In this document: in pieces, positions 33,085 to 45,362 of the stretch | How the letters are laid out: the number at the start of each line of letters is the position of its first letter | How positions within the stretch are numbered: the first letter of the stretch is position 1 | Source of the DNA: Ypsolopha sequella | Lineage: Eukaryota; Arthropoda; Insecta; Lepidoptera; Ypsolophidae | NCBI GenBank assembly: GCA_934047225.1 | Contig: OW204004.1 | Coordinates: forward strand, 7,692,401-7,756,400 | Length of the DNA: 64,000 nt | Direction of reading: 5' to 3' | Made by a program: the position numbers and the translations under genes | The notes under the pieces: generated by a model | Seen by the model: the letters and a program-made list of their open reading frames with translations, nothing else | Told to the model about the DNA's origin: nothing | The model's database searches: none

Positions 33085-34869
33085 TTGGGATAAATCGCCA
33101 AGCATTTAAAATATAGAAATTTATTTTGAAATATTTACAGTGCATGACAAAATTATTAGATCGTAGATAATCCTGTCGGTACATGTTCAGGTTCTGTTAC
33201 GCAAAATGAAAACAATGAAACTCTTTTAGGATTAATTTGTTATCCCTTTGTTTGTCTGTCTGTCCGTTTGTCTAGACAATTTTTTCTGGGTAAAATTAAT
33301 AAATACCAATATTAACGGCCCTCTATAGAGCTGTAAAAACATACTTTTGACGTTTTTATTTATATTACGTTTTAGGTTTTTAGGTTTTTTTTTTTACGTT
33401 TTTCATACAAATTTTCTCACTATGAAAATGTCGGGATGAACACTTGAGATAATATTTTGCATTTAAAAGTCAACACAGAAAGGAATCGTTGAACAAATAA
33501 TGTAAAAAATATGAAAACCATGTTGTTCTATTCTAAAGGGATTAATTATCTACTGTTCAATGTGGCGATAGCTTTGTTTATTTTTTTCCTTTAATTATTT
33601 TTACTAAGATAACAAATAGTTTAATACAAGGTTTTCCTTAAGAGGTCCCTTTACCCCTGTATTTTTCTTAAAATTCATACAATAGGTATAAACCGAATGT
33701 GAAGTCTACAGCTTATTTTCTTCATATCTTTTTTCATGAGTATATTCTAGTGACATCTAACTACGTCTCTATACAGCCCAAAAAGCAAAATTTTATAAAA
33801 CACCATCATAATAGCTGTCAGGATATCGTCAATATTGCCTCGATTTTACGCAAAGTTTAACAAGTTTGTATATTTTTATCTATACTGGAAATAAAAAAGA
33901 GAGAAATACAGGCGTCGTTCATGTTAAGATGACTAAGTTTACACACTTTGCTAAGTATAAACAATTACCGTTTCATGGAAAACTGTTTTGACCTGAAACC
34001 ATTTCACAAATTCAATTAACTTATTTTGAATATCTTGTCATCTTGCACTTCTTGATGAGAAATACAATTTCAACAAGTAAAAATACAACTTTTAGTTAAG
34101 AAAACTTATAGTTAAAAGTCTGCTGTATGCATTAACATATTTTTAATTATATTACAATAGTAATAAAATAATTGGCTTATCCGTCGTCGTGATACCAGCC
34201 GTAAATTTCTTAAATAATCTGATATCACGCTTACGGAAAACCCAATTATTTTGAAGATACCATAATATCATTAAAATATGTTTATGCATATAGCAAACTT
34301 TTAACAATAAATTGTCTTAGCTAAAAGTTGTACTTTACCGTTATAATTATTTCTTAATATTTTGTTACAAATTCGGAGAAATAGCCCTTAAGGAAAACCT
34401 TGTATGAAAATATTTGTTATCTTTGTAACAAAGAAAAAAAATAAATAAACAAAGCTATCGCCACATTGAACAAACAGTAAATTATTAATCCCTTTAGAAT
34501 AGAAAGATATGGTTTTATATTTTTTACATTATTTGTTCTACAGTTCCTTTCTGTGCTTTCTTTCAAATGCAAAATATTATGTGAAGTGTTGATCTCTATA
34601 TTTTCATAAGGAGAAAATTTGTATGAAAAAGTTAAACAAAAGGCCATAAAAACGTTATAATATGTATATTTTACAGGGCTGTAAATATTAGCATTTATTG
34701 ATTTTACCCAGAAAAATTGCCTAGACAAACGGACAAACAGACAAACATAGGGACAACAAATTAATCCTAAAAGAGTTTTGTTTTTTCATTTTGCGTAAAG
34801 GGACCTAAACATTTCAAACTATGATACAAATAAATTTCTATATTTTAAACACTTGGCGATTTATCCCAA
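33085..34869. repeat. Large imperfect inverted repeat (fold-back)
   Basis: Left arm 33085-33660 and right arm about 34370-34869 are reverse complements, beginning TTGGGATAAATCGCCAAG and ending CTTGGCGATTTATCCCAA. Shared inner blocks include CTCTTTTAGGATTAATTTGT, TGTCCGTTTGTCTAG, TTTTCATACAAATTTTCTC and AATGTGGCGATAGCTTTGTT. A second, inner pair (about 34084-34190 against 34208-34335) surrounds the centre, so only about 430 bp of the left side lack a partner. No transposase; the 103-codon frame at 34417-34728 is antisense to the arm. Confidence 0.85.
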
Positions 34870-36265
34870 GGGTAAACAGGTGTCCCAAAAGTCAACGCTT
34901 TCCCTTTTGAAGGCTGGTAGGCCAACTCATGACTGACCAGAATATCAAATTATGACCTCAGCAAAAAGTAGATAGTCTTCGAGTTGATGGTACTTTTATA
35001 AATTCGAATAGATTTTTGAGAGTCAAAGCTAACCAGTTCTAAATTCTAAGAATAAAATTTTTGTTGCGCAACTCTGAATAGTCATGCCATTGATAAAGTC
35101 GAAAATAAACCTTGAAATGCTGTTACATCAGGAAGAAAAATAAAAACCCAATTTATGAGCAATTTTTTGTAATTAGGTTAGTTCGATACCACACCCTGAA
35201 AAAAAATGTCCTATGTTAGTTTTGCAAATTATCTTAAATAACGGCTCATCAAATATTGTTTTTCAAATGATCTGAAAATTTCTGTGTATTATTTTTGAAA
35301 AAAAAGTTATTGCTATTTTACTACCAAAGGAGCTGCGTATTTTTTTAAATAATTAGAATTTAGAATGAAAGAGTGGCGGGCAGTAAAAATATTTGACGTT
35401 CATTAGAAATGCCATTTAACACGCGTTAGAGTGAGATAAATAGTGACGCTATTTAAAATGAGTTGGAATGAGATAGTAACGCAGTTAAACGTGGTTGAAT
35501 GAGAGAGGCATAATTGATATAGGCTACAGTGAGATAGATAGTGACGTGGTGCATTCCTTCTGAGAATATTTGTTAGTTTCCACTTTTTGTAATAACAACT
35601 TTAGTAAAAATTTTTTGTAAAGAAATTTTTGGTCCAATTTATTTTCCCGCAAGTGTAAAACCAGCTCAACGGGCGAAAAATATTTAAAGAATGGGTAATG
35701 GTGACAATTAACCGTCACGATATTATCATGTATCTCTAAAGGAGTGTCTGAAATGTTCCGAGGGTCAACTGATAAATCAAACACTCAAAAAACCACTTTT
35801 AGCCGACCATAATAAATTTACGTCCCAACGTGATAGCAAGTAGGATCAATGCCGTGTGACGATGATCGAAATACACTAATAAATTAGATAAAATAAAATA
35901 CGTATTACTTTTGACCCTGCCTCGTCCACTCTATTCGTATTTTTGCTATGGTGACGCGAGCTTAGAGACCCGGACGAATTTCCCCCCGCGCGCTATCGTA
36001 AAATAGAATAAGCCCCGCCCGGAACTGGTTTTTGTTTTGGCTATATCATACTCTTAAATAGAAGCTGACTTGACAAAATCCGTTGGCCGGCAGATTTGGT
36101 TTCAGTATTTCTTTGTATGGCCTTTTTAGTTTTTTTTTTCATTAATTACATTCTTAGCCCAAATCAACACTGTTGTATTTCATGTTATAATTGAAATATT
36201 TTTGCATTTTTCTCGTTATTTTATGTCGGTAAGTTTTCTTGCTTATTTTATGCTCGTATTGCTTG
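34870..36265. other. Gene-free stretch with a degenerate tandem array
   Basis: At about 35425-35545 a motif like GAGTGAGATAAATAGTGACG recurs four times with variation. The remainder is AT-rich without a recognised gene. Confidence 0.4.
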
Positions 36266-36269
36266 CTTT

Positions 36270-36365
36270 GCTTGTGCATGTTTTATGCGGGAGGGCGGGC
36301 GGGCGGTGCATTTTGAATAGCATGGTAAAAGTGTTTAGCGGAATTTTTCAAATTACTAATATTTC
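36270..36365 (+). repeat. Dispersed repeat F, copy 1
   Basis: GCATGTTTTATGCGGGAGGG, TTTTGAATAGCATGG and TTTAGCGGAAT appear here and, reversed, at 39285-39385. Confidence 0.6.
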
Positions 36366-37740
36366 CACAAATTTGTACTGTGAGAGCGCAAGAGTCGAGT
36401 AAGAAAGATAGACATATTGCCTTAGCAAATTCAACGTAAGTGACAATTTGGCTAAAACTAAATTTAAAAAAATCTTACGCAATGTAAAAAGTTTTGTAGT
36501 CAAAAGATGGATCCAAAAAGTATTCGTTTCAAGTTTTGTAATGAAAAACATTAAACGTGATAAATAAAATGTTCAGAGTCTCTTTAGGATTTTTTGCCCA
36601 TCGTGTGAAAGCTTCAAATCATGTTTTCAAGACAATCAAAAGATTTCTCATAATTTAGAAAACAGTATGTATTTTTTCAGTTCTGTATTTAATACATCTA
36701 GTTTTCTAAAAACTTTTATAAAATTAGATTTCCCAACGCCCACTTCGCCTTAATATTTGCACGACCCCAAAAAATTCAAATACGCTTCAAACTTTGCTTT
36801 TACTGCAAAGTACTCACCGGTTTTCAAGCAGAGAAAGTCAACTATTACCAAAATTACCCTCACCAAAAATAGGTGCCACAGCTCTGAAACTTGAAGGCAT
36901 CGATTTACATAATTTACACAATTTACACCGCGATGTAACCAAAGTTGCTCATATCTTTCCAGAGATTGGGTAACTTGAGCTGTTCATGAAGACTAAAGTG
37001 TGTTACACTCGCTCGACCAAAGTTTAAAGTGGGTTTCTTGATAATAGTCATGTTTTTTTCGTGATACTGTGAAAGTAACGTAATGGTTTTTGCGTGTCAA
37101 GGGAACATGAGGTTCACGCGATTAACTTTTTAGGGAGCGTAATGTAGGTAGGTGTCTGTATTTTATTTATTTATTTAAGGAAAACAAACAGCTATTCTTT
37201 TATTATGCAATATGGGTAATAAAGTAAAAGTTACAATAGCCTTACAACATTTTCACCTATAAGTAAAATTATAATTGAAACTTATCTAGTGTTGGTTAGA
37301 AGAAAGCAAACTTTTGGTATACACACACACATGACACACACCCTGACACCTAAATAAATTCCCAAAACGAGACAATAATCCAAACAAAACGAAAGGAACA
37401 GATTTTTGCGTATTATGAACGAGAGAAAGTATACGTATATTAGGTTAGGTTATCTTTTACAATACCTACAATTTAAATTATTAAATTGTAACATGTTTGA
37501 AATGACTATCTTATAAAAATAAAAAATGATTTTATGGAAATAGAAACACAAGCCAAATAAATGAAAAACAGATACAATAAAAATGGTATAAATTACTTTA
37601 TGAGAACATTGTTGAAATGTTAGACCGTCATTAGTTGTCGCACCTTGGAGCAGCTAAAATTAAACAGGTCGTAACTACGTCACTGCATCCTTCAATTATT
37701 ATTTATGCCAAAAATGAAGTCAAATTTCCTTACATTCCGT
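36366..37740. other. AT-rich DNA, nothing recognised
   Basis: TTTATTTATTTATTTAAGG near 37162 may be a LINE tail on the - strand. No gene supported. Confidence 0.35.
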
Positions 37741-37744
37741 CAAT

Positions 37745-37905
37745 AAATCAACCTGGTTCACCCACTGCTGGACTTAGGGCTTTCCAAGATTTCACCCCCT
37801 TTGGCAATCCTCCTGGAAGAAATACGCTGGGCAGGCGTGTTGATGAGCACGGTGCTGAAACCCTCGGACTAGTGACGCCACTGCCCGTCACCAGTCTCCT
37901 CTATG
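37745..37905 (-). mobile_element. LINE/SINE 3' end E, copy 2 (reverse strand)
   Basis: Reverse complement contains GGAGACTGGTGACGGGCAGT, GGCGTCACTAGTCCGAGGG, CACGCCTGCCCAGCG and CCCTAAGTCCAGCAGTGGG, matching 22905-23060. The 114-codon frame here is antisense to this repeat and is not a gene. Confidence 0.65.
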
Positions 37906-39284
37906 TGAATTCCCATAGCTTAATTTTTAAAAGATTTTTTAATTTTTTTTCAGATAATATTTGCCATTTTAGCACATAATTTTCATTATTTTGGTATACA
38001 AATTAAGCATTATTTTTATGATGTTTTATAGAATTGTCCGATGACCTTGTCACTTGAGAATTTTAGACATTATACTGATTGTGATGTGTGATTGCTTATA
38101 AAAAAAGTGGTCTGTCTCTGTCTGTCTACTCATCTGTCATCCAGCTGTCAAATTAGTCTGAAGCAAATTATTATAAATTTATCTTGATAGTAAAAGACAC
38201 ATTTCTAAACAGCCATTACTCAAGTGACGTCACACGAGGGCAAATGGAAGTTGCAGCCTTTTCGTAAAAATATTCATTATCATGAGGTTTTTAGACCAAA
38301 ACTTCAAAAATACGGCTTATTAGACCTAAATCTCGAAATGGTTTTCGAATTAACACACCTTAACATAATTTAATCTATGCCAATTGGGAATGGATATCCT
38401 TATAGATGCTAGTAGATAATGAATGATGAAAGATACAGAAAGATGATGATTGATGATATAATGTTAGCATTGATAAACTTTATTTCTGTTTTTATGTGAC
38501 TTCATAAATGGTGGTTACAATTCAACACGTTTTTTGTGTGTGAAACAAATGTTTTTGTATGAAAGTATTTGTACTGTTTCTGATTTGAGAATATCTCGCT
38601 GTGCAATGTTTTATGGTGGGCAAATCACATCAGTGGTCAAATGTGAAATCGAGAGATTTATATTTCAGAAAATATAATAATTAAATTTTCGATAAATACT
38701 TTTACTAAATTTTACTTAGTTTTACTTGATTCGCAGTTTCTTTTAGATGTTTGAAAGTTTAGGCTAATCGAATAGAATTAGTGTTTTTGACATTTGTTAA
38801 TAAGGGTTAATAAACTCTGAAAATACAACGCAATAAGTTTTGTGATAATTAATACTTTTTGGTGGAACATAAAAATGAATGCGTGAAAAATCTGGGTGTG
38901 AAAAATTGGGCGTGCCTGAAGCTACTCTAAAATGAAAACCACCGCCTCGTTCTCTCTAATAGCTTGCCTACAATATGGTCCGCTTAGCCATACATCTGCA
39001 ACACAATGGATGAAAGTGCCGGCGCAAATAAAGGGGCACACACAGCTAGTTCAAAGGAAGAAGCTAAGCAATTTGTATTAAACTCCTGCCTGTTCACTAG
39101 TTGACGTCTAGAGATAACACGGTTAGCTTAGATAGTTACGACTATGCAATTTGCTACCACAACGCTCAAGGCGTCGGAACAGCTTCGAAACTTAGCTCTT
39201 GTTAAGTGTACTTAAGTTACTTTTAGGTGACAAATGCTGCTGTAAGCAACGGTTTTAGGATTCCAGAGGCAGCGGATCTTATGG
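37906..39284. other. Gene-free AT-rich stretch
   Basis: No element or gene recognised. Confidence 0.35.
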
Positions 39285-39385
39285 ATATATTAATAATTAG
39301 TAATATTCCGCTAAGCCATGCTATTCAAAACGTTGACACAAACACCGCCCACCCTTCCGAATAAAACATGCTTAAGGCGAATGGA
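39285..39385 (-). repeat. Dispersed repeat F, copy 2
   Basis: Reverse strand carries GGGTGGGCGGTGTTTG and TTTTGAATAGCATGGCTTAG, matching 36270-36365 in inverted orientation 3 kb away. Confidence 0.6.
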
Positions 39386-40054
39386 TACGCCAACTGCAAT
39401 TTGGACCTGTCTTTGAAGGCCTACTCCTCCCACACGGGTGGTCCAAAAACTTTTATAAAAATATATGATAGGCATTATAAAGTCAAAAATAAATTTTTAA
39501 TTTCATTTACTGTTTTTCTATTGTAAGTTTTGACAAAAAAAAATCGAAAGTTTCACATGATTAACACAAGAATTCTCTTACTTCTTCCAAACGCCTAAAG
39601 CGATTTTAATCATTATTTCACCAAATTATAGGAAATTTTTAGATCTAAAAAATTTAGGTTCAAAAATTTTTTTTCGTTCATGGCGTCCATGTGAAAAGTA
39701 TTATTTTCTCCTATTTTGCGCTAGCCGGAGACGCAGTGGTTGTCGTAACAGCCACTTTTCAAGGCACGCCGAAATGAACATTATTTCAATGTTATTTCCG
39801 TTGATATTTGTACCGACACACATCGAGTTGCTTATTTAGCGTGGTCGTACAATATAGCAAAGCAAGTAAAGTTATCGACACGTGTTTCGCCTCTAAGCGA
39901 TGTATCCTCGGCATGTGTAGCTCGCCCACCCACTCAACAGCAACTCTGCTGTGAAGTGCTGTGGGTTAACTGAGAAGTGGTTATTTCAGGGTTTTGCCAA
40001 GTTTAAAAAGAAGTATACATTGTTAACTTTAAAAAACTTTTTTATAAAATACCT
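39386..40054. other. No recognisable gene
   Basis: Includes GTCGTAACAGCCACTTTTC near 39742, similar to 22370-22390. No coding call. Confidence 0.35.
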
Positions 40055-40535
40055 CCCAAGTAGCACACAAGCAGTATAAGAAGGCACTGTACCGCTTCTT
40101 TGTTGTATAACAGCGGTTGAAGAGAGTTTGTATATTCTTTAGACTATATATAAGAGATTGTAATATCTCTTTAAGAGAAGGGTGGTATTGAAGAAGTAGA
40201 GTAGCGACGATTACGGCTTTGGAGAAACAGAGGTGTGTTATTAAGTTCTTGTACAGGCTTTAGATACAATGCAGAGTTATAAATATACTAAATAGCACTA
40301 TGAGATCTAAAATAGCAATTAGTAAGGTAAAAGCGCTTCAAAAGAGTTACAAATATCACATATAACACTCAAGCAGTTACATGGTAGTTGTATCTAGTCT
40401 ATAGCGTTAGAATCGATCTGTAAAGATCTTTTGTAGTACCTTTACCGTATTAGAGTATTGTAGCTCAACATTAGCACCTAAAACCGTTTGATTGAGAAAT
40501 ATAACTCAAATATATGACTACAAACAGGATTAGGA

Positions 40536-40562
40536 TTAGGACGTTGACGATGACGTTGACGT

Positions 40563-40597
<35 letters not shown>

Positions 40598-41674
40598 TTG
40601 ACGATGACTATGACGATGACGATGACGATGAAGATGACGTGACGATGACGATGACAATGACAGTAACGATGACGCTGACGATGACGTTGACGATGACGTT
40701 GACAATGACGTTGACGATGACGTTGACGATGACGTTGACGATGACGTTGAAGATGACGATGATGATGACGTTGATGATGACATTGACGATGACGGTGACG
40801 ATGACGGTGACGAATACCATGACGATGACGCTGACGATGACGTTGACGATGACGTTGACGATGACGTTGACAATGACGTTGAAGATGACGATGACGATGA
40901 CGTTGATGATGACGTTGACGGTGACGATGACGGTGACGATGACGGTGACGATGATGGTGACGATGACGATGACGATGACGTTGAAGATGACGATGACAAT
41001 AACGATGACAATGACGATGACGGTGACGGTGACGGTGACGATGACGATGACGATGATGTTGACGATGACGATGACGGTGACGGTGACGGTGAGAGTGACG
41101 GTGAGGGTGATCGTCATCGTCACCGTCATCGTCACCGTCATCGTCAACGTCATCGTCAACATCATTGTCAACATCATTGTCATCGTCATCTTCAACGTCA
41201 TCGTCATCGTCATCGTCACCGTCATCGTCAATGTCATCATCAACGTCATCGTCATTGTCATCTTCAACGTCATCGTCAACGTCATCGTCAACGTCATCGT
41301 CAACGTCATCGTCAACGTCATCGTCAACGTCATCGTCAACGTCATCGTCAACGTCATTGTCAACGTTATCGTCATCGTCATCGTCATCGTCATTGTCACG
41401 TCATCTTCATCGTCATCATCATCGTCATCGTCATCTTCAACGTCATCGTCATCGTCACCGTCATCATCAACGTCATCGTCATCGTCATCGTCACCGTCAT
41501 CGTCACTGTCATCGTCAACGTCATCATCAACGTCATCGTCATCGTCATCTTCAACGTCATCGTCAACGTCATCGTCAACGTCACCGTCAACGTCATCGTC
41601 ACCGTCATCGTCAACGTCATCGTCACCGTCATCGTCAACGTCATTGTCAACGTCATCGTCAACGTCATCGTCAG

Positions 41675-41723
<49 letters not shown>

Positions 41724-42321
41724 TTCAACGTCATCGTCATCGTCACCGTCATCGTCACCGTCATCGTCACCGTCAACGTCATCATCAACGTCATCGTCAT
41801 CGTCATCATCACCGTCATCGTCACCGTCATCGTCAACGTCATCATCAACGTCATCGTCATCGTCATCTTCAACGTCATCGTCAACGTCATCGTCAACGTC
41901 ATCGTCAACGTCATTGTCAACGTCATCGTCAACGTCATCGTCAGCGTCATCGTTACCGTCATTGTCATCGTCATCGTCACGTCATCTTCATCGCCATCAT
42001 CATCGTCATCGTCATCTTCAACGTCATAGTCATCGTCATCGTCACCGTCATCGTCACCGTCATCGTCACCGTCATCGTCAACGTCATCATCAACGTCATC
42101 GTCATCTTCAACGTCATCGTCAACGTCATCGTCAACGTCATCGTCAACGTCATCGTCATCGTCATCTTCAACGTCATCGTCATCGTCACCGTCATCGTCA
42201 CCGTCATCGTCAACGTCATCATCAACGTCATCGTCATCGTCATCTTCAACGTCATCGTCAACGTCATCGTCAACGTCATCGTCAACGTCATTGTCAACGT
42301 CATCGTCAACGTCATCGTCAG

Positions 42322-42370
<49 letters not shown>

Positions 42371-42576
42371 TTCAACGTCATCGTCATCGTCACCGTCATC
42401 GTCACCGTCATCGTCACCGTCAACGTCATCATCAACGTCATCGTCATCGTCATCTTCAACGTCATTGTCAACGTCATCGTCAACGTCATCGTCAACGTCA
42501 TTGTCAACGTCATCGTCAGCGTCATCGTCATGGTCATCGTCGTCATCATCATCATCATCATCATCATCATCAACGT
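40536..42576. repeat. Hexamer satellite (GACGAT/GACGTT) with a strand switch
   Basis: From 40536 to 41110 the + strand is made of GACGAT, GACGTT and GACGGT units; from 41111 to about 42576 the units are the complement (ATCGTC, AACGTC, ACCGTC). The switch is at GAGGGTGA/TCGTCATCG. A marker GTCACGTCATCTTCATCG recurs at about 41396 and 41978, and its complement at about 40625, showing a higher-order unit of about 580 bp. The absence of stop codons creates long frames in several phases (runs of MT, S/T, R/H and D); these are not proteins. Confidence 0.95.
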
Positions 42577-43259
42577 TGTACAACGTTATATCTTGAACTC
42601 CATAGTAACTGTTTAAGGGCTAAAAAGAAGAATTCAAGCGCTTCTGTACCCCAAAAAGAGTAAAAATACTCCATAGTACGGTGATTGTTGATCCCAAAGC
42701 GTTGTAATAGTGGTCACTAGCGCCTTTCTACTTCTTAAACCGTTTAAATGGATATAGTAAACGTCTAAGCCAGTTGTAGCAAGCCGCCATTACAGTTTTT
42801 GATAAAGAGATTAATCATGTCGAAAAATCGATCACTTTTCTTACCTCAGGCCATAATTTAAAAAATAAACATACCCATTTTACATGTAATGCTGTAATAA
42901 AATCACAAAAAGACCTAATGCCTCATTCGAGAAGAAATTACAAGTTAACCTAAAAAAATTATTGCACTTCAATAACATAAATGACTAAAAATTCCACGAG
43001 TTTCGCAAGCGCATGAAATATTTAGCTAAATGAATGCATATTTTGTCAGTAACCTGATGCTCGCACTAGTTTTTTACGTATATGAGTGAAAATTCATTCC
43101 AATTATTTACCTATATCTATTCGTTCATTATTGACATTTATCCGATCACTTTTTAATCATCTAAGAACATATATTCCTTTCACTCATGCTATTGAAAATG
43201 TAATAAAAAAACACTTGAGATTTATTTCAGTGTAACAGTCACGTCGCAATCATGTTTAA
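42577..43259. other. Spacer between the two arrays
   Basis: Mixed AT-rich sequence. TTCAAGCGCTTCTGTACC and related GCTT-rich pieces echo the element borders. No gene. Confidence 0.4.
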
Positions 43260-43587
43260 ATTCTATTAAGGTGGTACAAGAACTTATTGTATTTCTTTTA
43301 CCTCCTACAATCGCTTTTCACGCACCTTTGTATATGTGCATATTCTATTAAGGTGGTACAAGAACTTATTGTATTTCTTTTACCTCCTACAATCGCTTTT
43401 CACACACCTTTGTATATGTACATATTCTATTAAGGTGCTACAAGAACTTATTATATATGTTTTACCTCCTACAATCACTTTTCACGCGCCTTTGTATGTG
43501 TGCAAATTCTATAAAGGTGGTAGAAGACCTTATTATATATCTTTTAGGTCCTACAATCACTTTTCACGCGCCTTTGTGTCGTTAAGG
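43260..43587 (+). repeat. Four 82-bp tandem repeats
   Basis: ATTCTATTAAGGTGGTACAA begins copies at 43260, 43342, 43424 and 43506, an exact 82-bp period. Copies 1 and 2 are almost identical; copies 3 and 4 diverge progressively. Each has TTACCTCCTACAATC and CTTTTCACGC. The 86-codon frame across them is not a gene. Confidence 0.95.
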
Positions 43588-44054
43588 CCCGTATAAAGTG
43601 GGCCCTTTTCGGTGTTATAGAAGTGATTGAGAAGTTCTCTATCGCTACTGTAGCGCTTGCTTATGATGGTTAAGCCGTTATAAATCTCTCTTAAGCGGCA
43701 TTTGTAACGCTCATTATACCGCTTAGGTGCTACTTGGGCTATATATACTATGTGTAAAAAATTATATCGTTTATAAGCAAGAACCTAAGCACGACTCAAA
43801 AAGAGGGAACACTTTACTGCCCACAAAAATCACAGATAAATACAATTTATAATTAAGAGAAACACAAGGCAAAGGTGGACTTATTTCTGAAAGAAATTTC
43901 TTCCAGTCAACCATAAATGACAGAGATGAAGAAAAATTATACATTTGGCATATTGACATTGTTTGTTTGTTTTAATTTGACACTCAAAGTATTCAAATAG
44001 TTTCTCATAATCATCGTTGAATTTCTTTTCTTTCTTTTTTTTTTCTTTTCCCTT

Positions 44055-44739
44055 TGTTCAGAATAAAATGTATATTTCGGAACGCATCCATCAAGGGTCT
44101 ATATAATTTGTCTATGGACTTGGAGCTGTCAAAAACGAGGGACGTGGAATTTTCTTGGTATAGATCGCGGACGATTTTAATATGTGTTATTAAGGGCTTA
44201 ACCCAAGGGAAATCGGTGCGGACATCGTAAGAAACAGTATTCGATCAAGGGCTGAAGATATTTTGGCGTGAAGGCCACTTTTGAGTGTATTTCCTGTGTG
44301 TGTGAAATAACCTATATCCACGCGGTGTGCGACAAGTGGACTTGTTAATTACTATTTCTGGGTTCGGATGCATCCCGGGGTAGGAGGGTTGTGTTTAGAT
44401 TCATCGTGGAAGGTGATCTACGTGTCACGGCACCGACACGCCTTGGTCTCCGCAGCGAAGGGTCTTCGTGCGAGGACTACTTGATGAGGTCATCATACAA
44501 CTGTCTGGTAGGACATTTTATATTAAATATTAGATCATAAGATACTTGTATACTATAAATCTGGGACAGCTATGGGCCCCTGCTCCAGCTGCAAGTATCG
44601 CCCTTTAGCATACAATTAGTGGTGTCTGAGCGTGGTTATGGAATCCTCGCACCAGTGACGTCGATGCCCGTCACTAGTCAGTATTACTACTTTTTATATG
44701 CTACAATTTCTGGTAGCAACGAGCGTCTGTTACCAAACA
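44055..44739 (+). repeat. 5' LTR
   Basis: Appears identical to the 3' LTR by eye over about 670 bp; differences are confined to the last 15 bp (CTGTTACCAAACA here). Candidate TATA box CTATATAAT at 44099-44107. An antisense match to LINE/SINE 3' end E lies at about 44650-44685. Confidence 0.93.
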
Positions 44740-44744
44740 ATTTT

Positions 44745-44762
44745 TGGTAGCCAGATCGTGGT
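44745..44762 (+). promoter_or_regulatory. Candidate primer-binding site
   Basis: TGGTAGCCAGATCGTGG starts 5 bp after the LTR. TGG would pair with the CCA end of a tRNA; the tRNA species was not identified. Confidence 0.5.
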
Positions 44763-45362
44763 TGTAGCCCACCTTTGGATTATATTCATTTAAACAGTGG
44801 AACTGGGCGGTCCCAGTGTCATTGAACTGTTAACATAGCTAGGCTATTTACATGTACATGTAGCAATTACAAATTGGATTTGTTTAGTGCTTTGAGTAGA
44901 TAATTGATTACCGGAGGGTACCACATTGATGTGGTTCAGTAATATCAGTATAAATTGTTAATTTAGTACATATCAAGTGTTCTTGTATTACAATAACATT
45001 ATATCATATAACGGTTTATATTATAGATTGGAAATCAACTTGTTAGCTAATATACGGTTATCTTGGCTTGAAGTTATGTACTTACAAGCATGTATACAGT
45101 TGCATAGTGGAATGTGCATTCGGGTTTGTGTGTATTGTATACACCAAATATAATTTAAATTTGGTAATATAGAATTAGGTAGGAACCTATTTGTTTGTTT
45201 AGTATTGACGGACAGTACATACATTGGTAATTGGGAATTAATTTTGCTAATTAAATTCTATTTATAGGTAGGGTATCTATTGAGCAGTGCTTCTGTATTT
45301 TGTGCCGTGTCAGGGTGTTTGCTAAATAGTTTTTATTTATACATTTCCCGGTTCATTGCGGC

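Larger units (their letters stand above)
40055..43738. mobile_element. Probable TIR-bounded element carrying satellite arrays
   Basis: Left end CCCAAGTAGCACACAAGC then AGTATAA; right end TTATACCGCTTAGGTGCTAC then TTGGG. The first 12 bp are a perfect inverted match and the next 13 bp are nearly so. The 3.68-kb interval holds the hexamer satellite (40536-42576), the 82-bp tandem repeats (43260-43587) and unique-looking borders in which GCTT/AAGC and CGGT/ACCG motifs recur. No transposase and no clear target duplication, so the unit is proposed rather than proven. Confidence 0.55.

Noticed and set aside
37635..37979. 114-codon + strand frame
   Set aside because: Antisense to a LINE/SINE 3' end also present at 22695-23095.
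40525..40540. GGATTAGGATTAGG as insect telomere repeat
   Set aside because: Only two imperfect 6-bp units; insect telomeres are (TTAGG)n and no array is present.
40478..42663. Several frames of 100-674 codons in the satellite
   Set aside because: Products are pure runs of MT, S/T, R/H or D in all phases; they follow from a stop-free hexamer repeat.
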